DNA of 64,000 nt from positions 186,001-250,000 of the forward strand of contig CAVMBN010000199.1 of the NCBI GenBank assembly GCA_963678705.1. Reading direction: 5' to 3'. The stretch comes from Panorpa germanica. Taxonomy: Eukaryota; Arthropoda; Insecta; Mecoptera; Panorpidae. The notes below the pieces were generated by a model. That model was not told the origin of the DNA and did not search any database. It saw nothing but the letters and a program-made list of their open reading frames with translations. Made by a program: the position numbers and the translations under genes. Of this stretch, positions 1 to 12,200 are shown in pieces. Position 1 is the first letter of the stretch, and every line of letters begins with the position of its first letter.

Positions 1-1491
1 TTAATTTCATAATATATATAGCAGCACTTGTGTGAACAAAAGTGCATGTTATAATAAAAAAAAACTATTTAATAACTTTTAACCATATAATTGTTTGTAA
101 AAATTTATTTTTTTGTAAAGAATGTCACGTTAACACCCACTCTTAAGCTATTTTAAAGTAACAGTAATGTATTAATATATTAAAATTTTTATTTTTTTAG
201 TTCCATTATCACTACTTTTAAGTAAAAAAGACAGTTGGTACAACTGCAAATATAAAAAATATAAAAGTTAATAATAATTTTAATTTCATATTATATATAG
301 CAGCACTTGTGTGAACAAATGTGCATGTTATAATAAAAAAAAATCTATTTAATAACTTTTAACCATATAATTGTATGTAAAAATGTATTTTTTTGTATAG
401 AATGTCACGTAATCACCTTCTCTTAAGCTATTTTAAAGTAACAGAAATGCGTTATTATTTTAAAATTTTTATTTTTTTAGTTCCAACACTACAATTTTTG
501 TGTAAAAGAGACACAGTTAGAACAACTGCAAGTTCAAAAAATATGAAAGTTAATAATAATTTTAATTTCATATTATATATAGCAGCACTTGTGTGAACAA
601 ATGTGCATGTTATAATAAAAAAAAAACTATTTAATAACTTTTAACCATATAATTGTATGTAAAAATGTATTTTTTTGTATAGAATTTCACGTAATCACCC
701 ACTCTTAAGCTATTTTAAAGTAACAGAAATGTGTTATTATTTTAAAAATTTAATTTTTTTAGTTCCATCATTACTATTTTTGAGTAAAAGAGACACAATT
801 GGTACAACTGCAAGTACAAAAAATATAAAAGTTAATAATAATTTTAATTTTATATTATATATAGCAGCACTTGTGTATACAAATGTGCATGATAAAATAA
901 AACAAAATTTTATAACTTTTAACCATATATTTGAATGTAAAAATTTATTTTTTTGTATAGAATTTCACTTTACCACACAATCTAAATGTATTTTAAAGTA
1001 ACAGAAATGTATTAATATTTTAGAATTTTTTTTTTTTTAGTTCCATCACTACAAATTTTGTGTAAAAGAGACACAGTTAGTACAACTGCAAGTTCAAAAA
1101 ATATAAAAGTTATTATTAATTTTAATTTCATATTATATATAGCAGCGCTTGTGTGAACAAATGTGCATGTTATAATAAAAAAAAACTATTTAATAACTTT
1201 TAACCATATAATTGTATGTAAAAATGTATTTTTTTGTAAAGAATGTCACGTTATCACCCACTCTTAAGGTATTTTAAAGTAACAGAAATGTGTTATTATT
1301 TTAAAAATTTTATTTTTTTAGTTCTATCATTACTATTTTTGAGTAAAAGAGACACAGTTTGTACAACTGCAAGTACAAAAAATGTAAAAGATAATAATAA
1401 TTTTAATATCATATTATATATAGCAGCACTTGTGTATACAAATGTGCATGATAAAATAAAACAAAATTTTATAACTTTTAACCATATATTT
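1..1491. repeat. AT-rich satellite array, segment 1
   Basis: Head-to-tail monomers of about 278-283 bp. The landmark ATGTCACG/ATTTCAC recurs near 402, 684, 962 and 1243. Each monomer has the order: gtcacg block with cccactcttaag, ttttaaagtaacag, a T-rich run ending in ttttttag, ttccatca, a gacacagtt block, then agcagcacttgtg, the most GC-rich and best conserved part. Two subfamilies alternate irregularly. Type A has gtcacgtta...cccactcttaag and gtgtgaacaaatgtgcatgttataat. Type B has tttcactttaccacacaatc and gtgtatacaaatgtgcatgataaaat. Short open frames across the array are by-products of repetition. Confidence 0.95.
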
Positions 1492-1701
1492 AAAAGTTAT
1501 TAAATAGTTTTTTTTTTATTATAACATGCACATTTGTTCATACAAGTGCTGCTATATATAAAATGAAATTAAAATTATTATTAACTTTCATATTTTTTGC
1601 ACTTGCAGTTGTTCTAACTGTGTCTCTTTTACACAAAAATTGTAGTGATGGAACTAAAAAAATAAAAATTTTAAAATATTTATACATTTCTGTTACTTTA
1701 A
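1492..1701 (-). repeat. Inverted satellite monomer
   Basis: At about 1490 the array flips. From 1492 to 1701 the sequence is the reverse complement of a type A monomer: ttattataacatgcacatttg, then gtgctgctatatata, then aactgtgtctcttttac, then ctgttacttta. It is the only inverted monomer I found in an otherwise unidirectional array. It abuts a non-satellite block. Confidence 0.85.
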
Positions 1702-2091
1702 CCCATTTTCTACCGCAAAAAAAAAAAACATGTGTTGGATAAACTAATGTGGTATTTAGGCTAATAAGTACCTACAGAATTCAAATTTTTGGTTAAAAAA
1801 TTTTTCCGAACATTTGTTTTCCTGAAATCAACTGTTCGATTTTTCGAACATTGGCAACTATTTGGCATTTTTTTTTTTAAGAATTATAAAGAAATTTATT
1901 TGTTTTTATTAAAAAATTATCGTAATTTAATATATTTATTTAAATATTATTAATTAAAAATTAAATTAACATTTTTTATTGTTATTGTAACTTATTGAAT
2001 TATATATTTTTCTCATGGAAAGCCTTAAAGCATTTTGTGTGCAAATGAATATTGCATTTTTTGCACATAAAATACGTAGGTTTTCAGCACT
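1702..2091. other. Non-satellite interruption, 390 bp
   Basis: The satellite pattern is absent between the inverted monomer and 2092. The sequence is AT-rich, with a poly-A run near 1716 and a poly-T run near 1870. I see no open frame, tRNA-like box or clear terminal repeat. It sits exactly between two copies of a block repeated at an offset of about 1802 bp, so it marks a rearrangement junction or an old insertion. Origin not recognised. Confidence 0.6.
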
Positions 2092-5000
2092 TATATATAT
2101 AGCAGCACTTGTGTGAACAAATGTGCATGTTATAATAAAAAAAAATCTATTTAATAACTTTTAACCATATAATTGTATGTAAAAATGTATTTTTTTGTAT
2201 AGAATGTCACGTAATCACCTTCTCTTAAGCTATTTTAAAGTAACAGAAATGCGTTATTATTTTAAAATTTTTATTTTTTTAGTTCCAACACTACAATTTT
2301 TGTGTAAAAGAGACACAGTTAGAACAACTGCAAGTTCAAAAAATATGAAAGTTAATAATAATTTTAATTTCATATTATATATAGCAGCACTTGTGTAAAC
2401 AAATGTGCATGTTATAATAAAAAAAAAACTATTTAATAACTTTTAACCATATAATTGTATGTAAAAATGTATTTTTTTGTATAGAATTTTACGTAATCAC
2501 CCACTCTTAAGCTATTTTAAAGTAACAGAAATGTGTTATTATTTTAAAAATTTAATTTTTTTAGTTCCATCATTACTATTTTTGAGTAAAAGAGACACAA
2601 TTGGTACAACTGCAAGTACAAAAAATATAAAAGTTAATAATAATTTTAATTTTATATTATATATAGCAGCACTTGTGTATACAAATGTGCATGATAAAAT
2701 AAAACAAAATTTTATAACTTTTAACCATATATTTGTATGTAAAAATTTATTTTTTTGTATAGAATTTCACTTTACCACACAATCTAAATGTATTTTAAAG
2801 TAACAGAAATGTATTAATATTTTAGAATTTTTTTTTTTTTAGTTCTATCACTACAATTTTTGTGTAAAAGACACAGTTAGTACAACTGCAAGTTCAAAAA
2901 ATATAAAAGTTATTATTAATTTTAATTTCATATTATATATAGCAGCGCTTGTGTGAACAAATGTGCATGTTATAATAAAAAAAAGCTATTTAATAACTTT
3001 TAACCATATAATTGTATGTAAAAATGTATTTTTTTGTAAAGAATGTCACGTTATCACCCACTCTTAAGGTATTTTAAAGTAACAGAAATGTGTTATTATT
3101 TTAAAAATTTTTTTTTTTTAGTTCCATCATTACTATTTTTGAGTAAAAGAGACACAGTTTGTACAACTGCAAGTACAAAAAATATAAAAGTTAATAATAA
3201 TTTTAATATCATATTATATATAGCAGCACTTGTGTATACAAATGTGCATGATAAAATAAAACAAAATTTTATAACTTTTAACCATATATTTGTATGTAAA
3301 AATTATTTTTTTGTATTGAATTTCACTTTACCACACAATCTAAATGTATTTTAAAGTAACAGAAATGCATTAATATTTAAAAAAATAAATTTTTTAGTTC
3401 CATCACTACAATTTTTGTGTAAAAAAAACACAGTTAGTACAACTGCAAGTTCAAAAAATATAAAAGTTATTATTAATTATAATTTCATATTATATATAGC
3501 AGCACTTGTGTGAACAAATGTGCATGTTATAATAAAAAAAAAACAATTTAATAACTTTTAACCATATAATTGTATGTAAAAATGTATTTTTTTGTAAAGA
3601 ATGTCACGTTAACACCCACTCTTAAGCTATTTTAAAGTAACAGAAATGTATTAATATTTTAAAATTTTTATTTTTTTAGTTCCATCATTACTACTTTTGG
3701 GTAAAAAAGACACAGTTGGTACAACTGCAAGTATAAAAAATATAAAAGTTAATAATAATTTTAATTTCATATTATATATTCCAGCACTTGTGTGAACAAA
3801 TGTGCATGTTATAATAAAAAAAAAACTATTTAATAACTTTTAACCATATATTTGTATGTAAAAATTTATTTTTTTGTATTAAATTTCACTTTACCACACA
3901 ATCTAAATGTATTTTAAAGAAACAAAAATGTATTAATATTTCAAAATTTTTATTTTTTTAATTTCCATTACTACAATTTTTGTGTAAAAGAGACACAGTT
4001 AGTACAACTGCAAGTTCAAAAAATATAAAAGTTATTATTAATTTTAATTTCATATTATATATAGCAGCACTTGTGTGAACAAATGTGCATGTTATAATTA
4101 AAAAAAAAACTATTTAATAACTTTTAACCATATAATTGTATGTAAAAATGTATTTTTTTGTAAAGAATGTCACGTTAACACCCACTCTTAAGCTATTTTA
4201 AAGTAACAGAAATGTATTTATATTTTAAAAATTTTATTTTTTTAGTTCCATCATTACTATTTTTGAGTAAAAAAGACACAGTTGGTACAACTGCAAGTAC
4301 AAAAAATATAAAAGTTAATAATAATTTTAATTTCATATTATATATAGCAGCACTTGTGTGAACAAATGTGCATGTTATAATAAAAAAAAAACTATTTAAT
4401 AACTTTTAACCATATAGTTGTATTTAAAAATGTATTTTTTTGTATAGAATGTCACGTTATCACCCACTCTTAAGCAATTTTAAAGTAACAGAAATGTTTT
4501 AATATTTTAAAATTTTTATTTTTTTAGATCCATCACTACAATTTTTGTGTAAAAGAGACACAGTTAGTGCAACTGCAAGTTCAAAAAATATAAATGTTTT
4601 TATTAATTTTAATTTCACATTATATATAGCAGCACTTGTATAAACAAATGTGCATGTAATAATAAAAAAAAACTATTAAATAACTTTCAACCATATAATT
4701 GTATGTAAAAATGTATTTTTTTGTAAAAAATGTCACGTTAACACCCACTCTTAAGCTATTTTAAAGTAACAGAAATGTATTAATATTTTAAAATTTTTAT
4801 TTTTTTCGTTCCATCATTACTATTTTTGTGTAAAAAAGACACAGTTGGTACATCTGCAAGTATAAAAAATATAAAAGTTAATAATAATTTTAATTTCATA
4901 TTATATAAGCAGCACTTGTGTAAACAAATGTGCATGTTATAATAAAAAAAAACTATTTAATAACTTTTAACCATATAATTGTATGTAAAAATGTATTCTT

Positions 5001-8000
5001 TTGTATAGAATGTCACGATATCACCCTCTCTTAAGCTATTTTAAAGTAACACAAATGTGTTATTATTTTAAAATTTTAATTTTTTTAGTTCCATCATTAC
5101 TACTTTTGAGTAAAAAAGACACAGTTGGTACAACTACAAGCATAAAAAATATAAAAGTTAATAATAATTTTAATTTCATATTATATATAGCAGCACTTGT
5201 GTGAACAAGTGTGCATGTTATAATAAAAAAAAAACTATTTAATAACTTTTAACCATTTAATTGTATGTAAAAATGTATTTTTTTGTATAGAATGTCACGT
5301 TATCACCTACTCTTAAGCTATTTTAAAGTAACAGAAATGTGTTATTATTTCAAAATTTTTATTTTTTTAGTTCCATCATTACTATTTTTGAGTAAAAGAG
5401 ACACAGTTGGTACAACTGCAAATACAAAAAATATAAAAGTTAATAATAATTTTAATTTCATATTATATATAGCAGCACTTGTGTATACAAATGTGCATGA
5501 TAAAATAAAACAAAATTTTTTAACTTTTAACCATATATTTGTATGTAAAAATTTATTTTTTTGTATTGAATTTCACTTTACCACACAATCTAAATGTATT
5601 TTAAAGTAACAGAAATGTATTAATATTTTAAAATTTTTATTTTTTTAGTTCCATCACTACAATTTTTGTGTAAAAGAGACACAGTTAGTACAACTGCAAG
5701 TTCAAAAAATATAAAAGTTATTATTAATTTTAATTTCATATTATATATAGCAGCACTTGTGTATACAAATGTGTATGATAAAATAAATCAAAATTTTATA
5801 ACTTTTAACCATATATTTGTATGTAAAAATTTATTTTTTTGTATTGAATTTCACTTTACTACACAATCTAAATGTATTTTAAAGTAACAGAAATGTATTA
5901 ATATTTAAAATTTCTGTTTTTTTAGTTACATCACTACAATTTTTGTGTAAAAAAAACACAGTTAGTACAACTGCAAGTTCAAAAAATATAAAAGTTATTA
6001 TTAATTTTAATTTCATTTTATATATAGCAGCACTTGTGTAAACAAATGTGCATGTTATAATAAAAAAAAAACTATTTAATAACTTTTAACTATATAATTG
6101 TAAGTAAAAATGTATTTTTTTGTATAGAATGTCACGTTATCACCCACTCTTAAGCTATTTTAAAGTAACAGAAATGTGTTATTATTTTAAAAATTTTATT
6201 TTTTTAGTTTCATCATTACTATTTTTGAGTAAAAGAAAAACAGTTGGTACAACTGCAAGTTCAAAAAATATAAATGTTAATAATAATTTTATTTTCATAT
6301 TATATATAGCAGCACTTGTGTATACAAATGTTCATGATAAAATAAAACAAAATTTTATAACTTTTTACTATATATTTGTATTTAAAAATTTATTTTTTTG
6401 TATTGAATTTTACTTTACCACACAATCTAAATGTATTTTAAAGTAACAGAAATGTATTAATATTTTAAAAATTATATTTTTTTAGTTCCATCACTACAAT
6501 TTTTGTGTAAAAGAGACACAGTTAGTACAACAGCAAGTTTAAAAAATATAAAAGTTATTATTAATTTTAATTTTATATTATAAATAGCAGCACTTGTGTG
6601 AACAAATGTGCATGTTATAATAAGAAAAAAACTATTTAATAACTTTTAACTTATAATTGTATGTAAAAATGTATTTTTTTGTAAAGAATGTCACGTTAAC
6701 ACCCACTCTTAAGCTATTTTAAAGTAACAGAAATGTATTAATATTTTTAAATTTTTATTTTTTAAGTTGCATTATTACTATTTTTAAATAAAAAAGACAC
6801 AGTTGGTACAACTGCAAGTACAAAAAATATAAAAGTTAATAATAATTTTAATTTCATATTATATATAGCAGCACTTGTGTGAACAAATGTGCATGTTATA
6901 ATAAAAAAAAACTATTTAATAACTTTTAACCATATAATTGTATGTAAAAATGTATTTTTTTGTATAGAATGTCACGTTATCACCCACTCTTAAGCTATTT
7001 TAAAGTAACAGAAATGTGTTATTATTTTAAAAATTTTATTTTTTTAGTTCATCATTACTATTTTTGAGTAAAAGAGACACAGTTTGTACAACTGTAAGTA
7101 CAAAAAATGTAAATGTTAATATTAAATTTAAATTCATATTATATATAGCAGCACTTGTGTATACAAATGTGCATGATAAAATAAAACAAAATTTTATAAC
7201 TTTTAACCATATATTTGTATGTAAAAACTTATTTTTTTGTATTGAATTTCACTTTACCACACAATCTAAATGTATTTTATAGTAACAGAAATGTATTAAT
7301 ATTTTAAAATTTTTATTTTTTTATTTCCATCACTACAATTTTTGTGTAAAAGAGACACGGTTAGTACAACTGCAAGTTAAAAAAATATAAAAGTTATTAT
7401 TAATTTTAATTTCATATTATATATAGCAGCACTTGTGTGAACAAATGTGCATGTTATAATAAAAAAAAAATATTTAATAACTTTCAACCATATAATTGTA
7501 TGTAAAAATGTATTTTTTTGTAAAAAATGTCACGTTAACACCCACTCTTAAGCTATTTTAAAGTAACAGAAATGTATTAATATTTTAAAATTTTTATTTT
7601 TTTAGTTCCATCATTACTATTTTTGTGTAAAAAAGACACACTTGGTACATCTGCAAGTATAAAAAATATAAAAGTTAATAATAATTTTAATTTCATATTA
7701 TATAAGCAGCACTTGTGTGAACAAATGTGCATGTTATAATAAAAAAAAAACTATTTAATAACTTTTAACCATATAATTGTATGTAAAAATGTATTTTTTT
7801 GTATAGAATGTCACTTTATCACCCACTCTTAAGCTATTTTAAAGTAACAGAAATGTGTTTTTATTTTAAAAATTTTATTTTTTTAGTTCCATCATTACTA
7901 TTTTTAGGTAAAAAAGACACAGTTTGTACAACTGCAAGTACAAAAAATATAAAAGTTAATAATAATTTTAATTTCATATTATATATAGCAGCACTTGTGT

Positions 8001-8965
8001 ATACAAATGTGCATGATAAAATAAAACAAAATTTTTATAACTTTTAATAATATATTTGTATGCAAAAATTTATTTTTTTGTATTGAATTTCACTTTACCA
8101 CACAATCTAAAGGTATTTAAAAATTAACAGAAATGTATTAATATTTTAAAATTTTTTTTTTTTTATTTCCATCACTACAATTTTGTGTAAAAGAGACAGT
8201 TAGTACAACTGCAAGTTAAAAAAATGGAAAAGTTATTATTAATTTAAATTTCATATTATATATAGCAGCACTTGTGTGAACAAATGTGCATGTTATAATA
8301 AAAAAAAAACTATTTAATAACTTTTAACCATATAATTGTATGTAAAAATTTATTTTTTTGTAAAGAATGTCACGTTAACACCAACTCTTAAGCTATTTTA
8401 AAGTAACAGAAATGTATTAATATTTTAAAATTTTTATTTTTTTAGTTCCATCATTACTACTTTTGAGTAAAAAAAGACACAGTTGGTACAACTGCAAGTA
8501 TTAAAAAAAAAAAGTTAATAATAATTTTAATTTCATATTATATATTGCAGCACTTGTGTGAACAAATAAGCATGTTATAATAAAAAAAAACTATTTAATA
8601 ACTTTTAACTATATAATTGTATTTAAAAATGTATTTTTTTGTATAGAATGTCACGTTATCACCCACTCTTAAGCTATTTTAAAGTAACAGAAATGTGTTA
8701 TTATTTTAAAAATTTTATTTTTTTAGTTCCATCATACTCTTTTTGAGTAAAAGAGACACAGTTGGTACAACTGGAAGTACAAAAAATATAAATGTTAATA
8801 ATAATTTTAATTTCATATTATATATAGCAGCACTTGTGTATACAAATGTGCATGATAAAATAAAACAAAATTTTATAACTTTTAACCATATATTTGTATG
8901 TAAAAATTTATTTTTTTGTATTGAATTTCACTTTACCACACAATCTAAATGTATTTTAAAGTAAC
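2092..8965. repeat. AT-rich satellite array, segment 2
   Basis: Continuation of the same satellite, about 24 monomers. The first part (about 2101-3290) is a near-identical second copy of about 299-1490. From about 7.28 kb onward the monomer order matches the left arm of the 9093-bp duplication that also contains the Copia element. The segment ends with gtaac at 8961-8965, the Copia target duplication. Confidence 0.95.
8961..8965. repeat. Target site duplication GTAAC, Copia copy 1, left
   Basis: GTAAC directly precedes TGTTGG of the 5' LTR and recurs at 13568-13572 after the 3' LTR. The paralogous empty site (gtaacagaaatgtaataa) is present in a nearby monomer at about 15249, which confirms a 5-bp duplication. 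Confidence 0.92.
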
Positions 8966-9173
8966 TGTTGGAATTACAATACATTCATTCTTAAATTAAA
9001 TTACTTAAACTTGTTTTGTTTTTGTTTATTTAAAAAAAATATTATATTAAATTCAATTGTTTTATGTCTATAAGAAATATTGTCTGAGGACTTTCTGTAT
9101 AATTTCAGTCTGAGGACTTATTAATTAATAAAATATTTAATATATAACTGTGCATATAATATCTGCTTCAATA
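8966..9173 (+). repeat. Copia copy 1, 5' LTR (208 bp)
   Basis: Starts TGTTGGAATTAC and ends CTTCAATA. The near-inverted termini are TGTTG and CAATA. It contains two direct copies of a tctgaggactt motif about 30 bp apart. The 3' boundary is set by the primer site that follows and by the 3' LTR edge at 13567. Confidence 0.93.
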
Positions 9174-9187
9174 GGTTATGGGCCCAG
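9174..9187 (+). promoter_or_regulatory. Primer binding site, initiator tRNA-Met internal fragment
   Basis: GGTTATGGGCCCAG directly follows the 5' LTR. It is complementary to the internal part of initiator tRNA-Met around the anticodon stem. This is the half-tRNA priming known for Drosophila copia, not the tRNA 3' end. Confidence 0.88.
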
Positions 9188-9208
9188 GCTTTAATTAAAA
9201 AAATTAAT

Positions 9209-12200
9209 ATGACGACATCAGTGAGTGCTACAAGATTTGAGCTGTTGAGTAAGGACAATTATGAAGCCTGGAAAATTCATGTTGAGGCGCTATTGATCAA
9301 AAATGATTTGTGGGAATATGTCAGTGGTGAAAAACCGATTCCTGTTGCTGCGGAAAATAATCAAGAAGAAAGAAATGGATGGATAAAAATTGATCGTAAA
9401 GCTAAGTCAGAAGTAATATTAGCAATTAGTTCAACGGAATTGCAGCATGTCCGAGGTTGTAATACTTCTCATGAAGTTTGGCAAAAACTTGCCTCAGTTT
9501 ATGCTTCCAAAGGACCTGCAAGAAAAGCTTTATTACTTAAGCAACTTATGCTTCACAAGATGTCTGAAGGTGGTGATGTCAGGGATCATGTAAACAAGTT
9601 TTCGGATATAGTTGATCGACTTGGAGCTATGGATATTGAAGTGAATAAAGATTTATTGTCTGTAATGTTATTATATAGTCTACCAGATAGCTATGAAGGT
9701 TTTAAATGTGCTATGGAATCACGTGATGAACTCTTGGAGGTTGAAGCTCTTAAGGTTAAGATACTTGAGAAGAGTGAAATTGGTTCAAATTCAGTTGTTG
9801 AGTTAGCTGGAAATGTAAGGGCTGAAAATCAACCGAGTTACAAAAATATTTTTAAAGGATATTGTTTTAAATGTGGAAAACAAGGACATAAGTCTCCTGA
9901 ATGTCCAACTCAATTGAAACCAAATTTCAGAAGAAATAGACCAGATAGACAGAATAGATACACACAAGAAAACCAATGTTCTCAAGCGGATGATGATACT
10001 TTTGCAGTATTTAATGTTGAATTTGCTGGTAGTGTTCCAAGTTGTCGACCTTGGATTCTTGATAGTGGCTGTACAACACATTTATGTGGTGATAAACAAT
10101 TATTTAAGTCTTTAAATAAAGAAATTAGTGGGAAAATAAATTTGGCTAATCAAGCAAATAGTGAAATCAAAGGAAAAGGTACTGTTAATTTGTCGATTAG
10201 TAATGGTAAACAGCTGAGGTCAGTAGATTTTTCAAACACATTATTTGTACCAGATTTAAGGTCAAATCTAGTATCAGTTGCTAAAATTACTAATAAGGAT
10301 CATGAAATTCTATTTAAAAAAGATTCAGCTGTAATTATGGATATGACTGGAAATGTTAAATTTGTTGCTGAAAGGCGTGGTGATCTCTATTATTTACAAG
10401 AAGGTAATGAAGAAGCTTGTATTGGAGAAGATAAAGCTAATTCTGAGTTATTGATGTGGCATTGTCGTATGGGTCATTTAAATGCTAAGGATTTATTTCG
10501 GGTGATTAATCAGAATACTACAAGTAAAGTAACCTCTGAACAATTGAAATGTTTGTCAAGATGTGAAGTGTGTCTACGAGGCAAGATGACAGGGTTACCG
10601 TTTTCAGGAAGTGAACGACAGAGTGAAGAACTTCTTGAAATAGTTCATACAGATATTGTTGGACCGTTTAGGACACAATCAGTGAATGGAGCAAAATATT
10701 TTATTACATTTATTGATGATTATTCTCGATGGTGTGAAGTATACTTTCTTAAACAGAAGAGTGGTGCACTAGAAGCTTTCAAAATGTATCAAAATCAAGC
10801 TAAACGTATGACAGGGAAGAAGATAAAGTATCTTCAAAGTGATAATGGTAAAGAGTATTGTAATACTGAGATGGATTCTTTCCTGCGTAATCAAGGTATT
10901 CAACGTCGATTAAGTGTTGTAAGAACACCTCAGCAAAATGGTGTTGCTGAACGTTTAAATCGAACATTAGTTGAAATGGGACGATGTTTATTACTTCAAT
11001 CAAATTTATCGGATATGTTTTGGACTGATGCTGTAGCTACAGCATGTCATTTGAGAAACAGATGTCCTTCAAGAAGTATTAATGGAGATACTCCTTATCA
11101 GAGATGGTTCAACAGGGATAAAGTTCATTTAAATTATTTACGAGCATTTGGATCAACTGTATATGTCTTAGATAAAGATCCAACAAAAGGCAAATTATCT
11201 GATAGATCAATGAAAGGAATTTTTGTAGGTTATCCACGTGAATCAAAAGGATACAGAATTTGGTTACCAGAAAAGAGAAAATTTATTGTTGCTCGTGATG
11301 TGAAATTTATTGAAGATAATGTTACTACAGTTTTAAAGAACCAAGAGATTAAACAGCTGATTATTAATGATTTTGAAAACAAGGATAAACCATGGATTGA
11401 ATTGATAACAGGATTTAAAAATAGTAATGAGACAGAAACTTTAGATGGAATTCCAGAAGAAAATTTAGAAGATAATGAAGAAAATGAAAATTCATCTGGT
11501 ATTCAATCATCTATTCAAGAATCTCCTAGAAGAAACTCAAGAGAATATACTAGAGAAGAAAGAAGAGTACCAGGAAGACCAAAATTAATTAAAACAGGTT
11601 TGAAAGGACGTCCCAGAAAATTATTTTCAAAAGTTAATAATTGTGAAGTTAAAGAAAGGATTGAATCTGATTCTAATGAAGATGATAATGATAATGATAA
11701 TATATTTGTTGGAGTAGCTGAAGTTAAATTGGAAGATGCTATTAATTCTCAAGAGTGTGCTGAGTGGAAGAGAGCAATTAAATCAGAAGTCATAAGTTTA
11801 TTAAAAAATGATACTTGGAATATTGTAAAACTACCTGAAGGTCAAAGTGTTGTGGGAAGTCAAATGATTTTAACAAATAAATTTGGATCAGATGGGCTTA
11901 TTGAAAAAAGAAAAGCTCGTATTGTTGCAAAAGGTTATAGTCAGAAATATGGTATTGATTATGATCAAACTTTTGCTCCAGTTGCAAGAATGGAATCAAT
12001 GAGACTTTTAATTGCATTGTCTGTGGAATTAAAACTTGTAATAAGACAATTTGATGTTGTAACTGCCTATTTAAATGGAATATTAGAAGAAAATGTTTAT
12101 ATGGAAATACCGGATATGCTACATGAAATTTTGATGTGGATAATTGATGATAGTCAGGTGTCTGAAGAATTAAAAAATAAAGCTACAAAAATGTTAAAAT

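Noticed and set aside
393..8964. Repeated 67-108 codon plus-strand frames in the satellite as a protein family
   Set aside because: Most start at TTG or other non-ATG codons, change frame between monomers of about 280 bp, and have no recognisable domain; copies follow the repeat, not a gene structure.
1..8965. CRISPR-like array
   Set aside because: Regular spacing is that of a 280-bp eukaryotic satellite; there are no short repeats with unique spacers and no cas genes.
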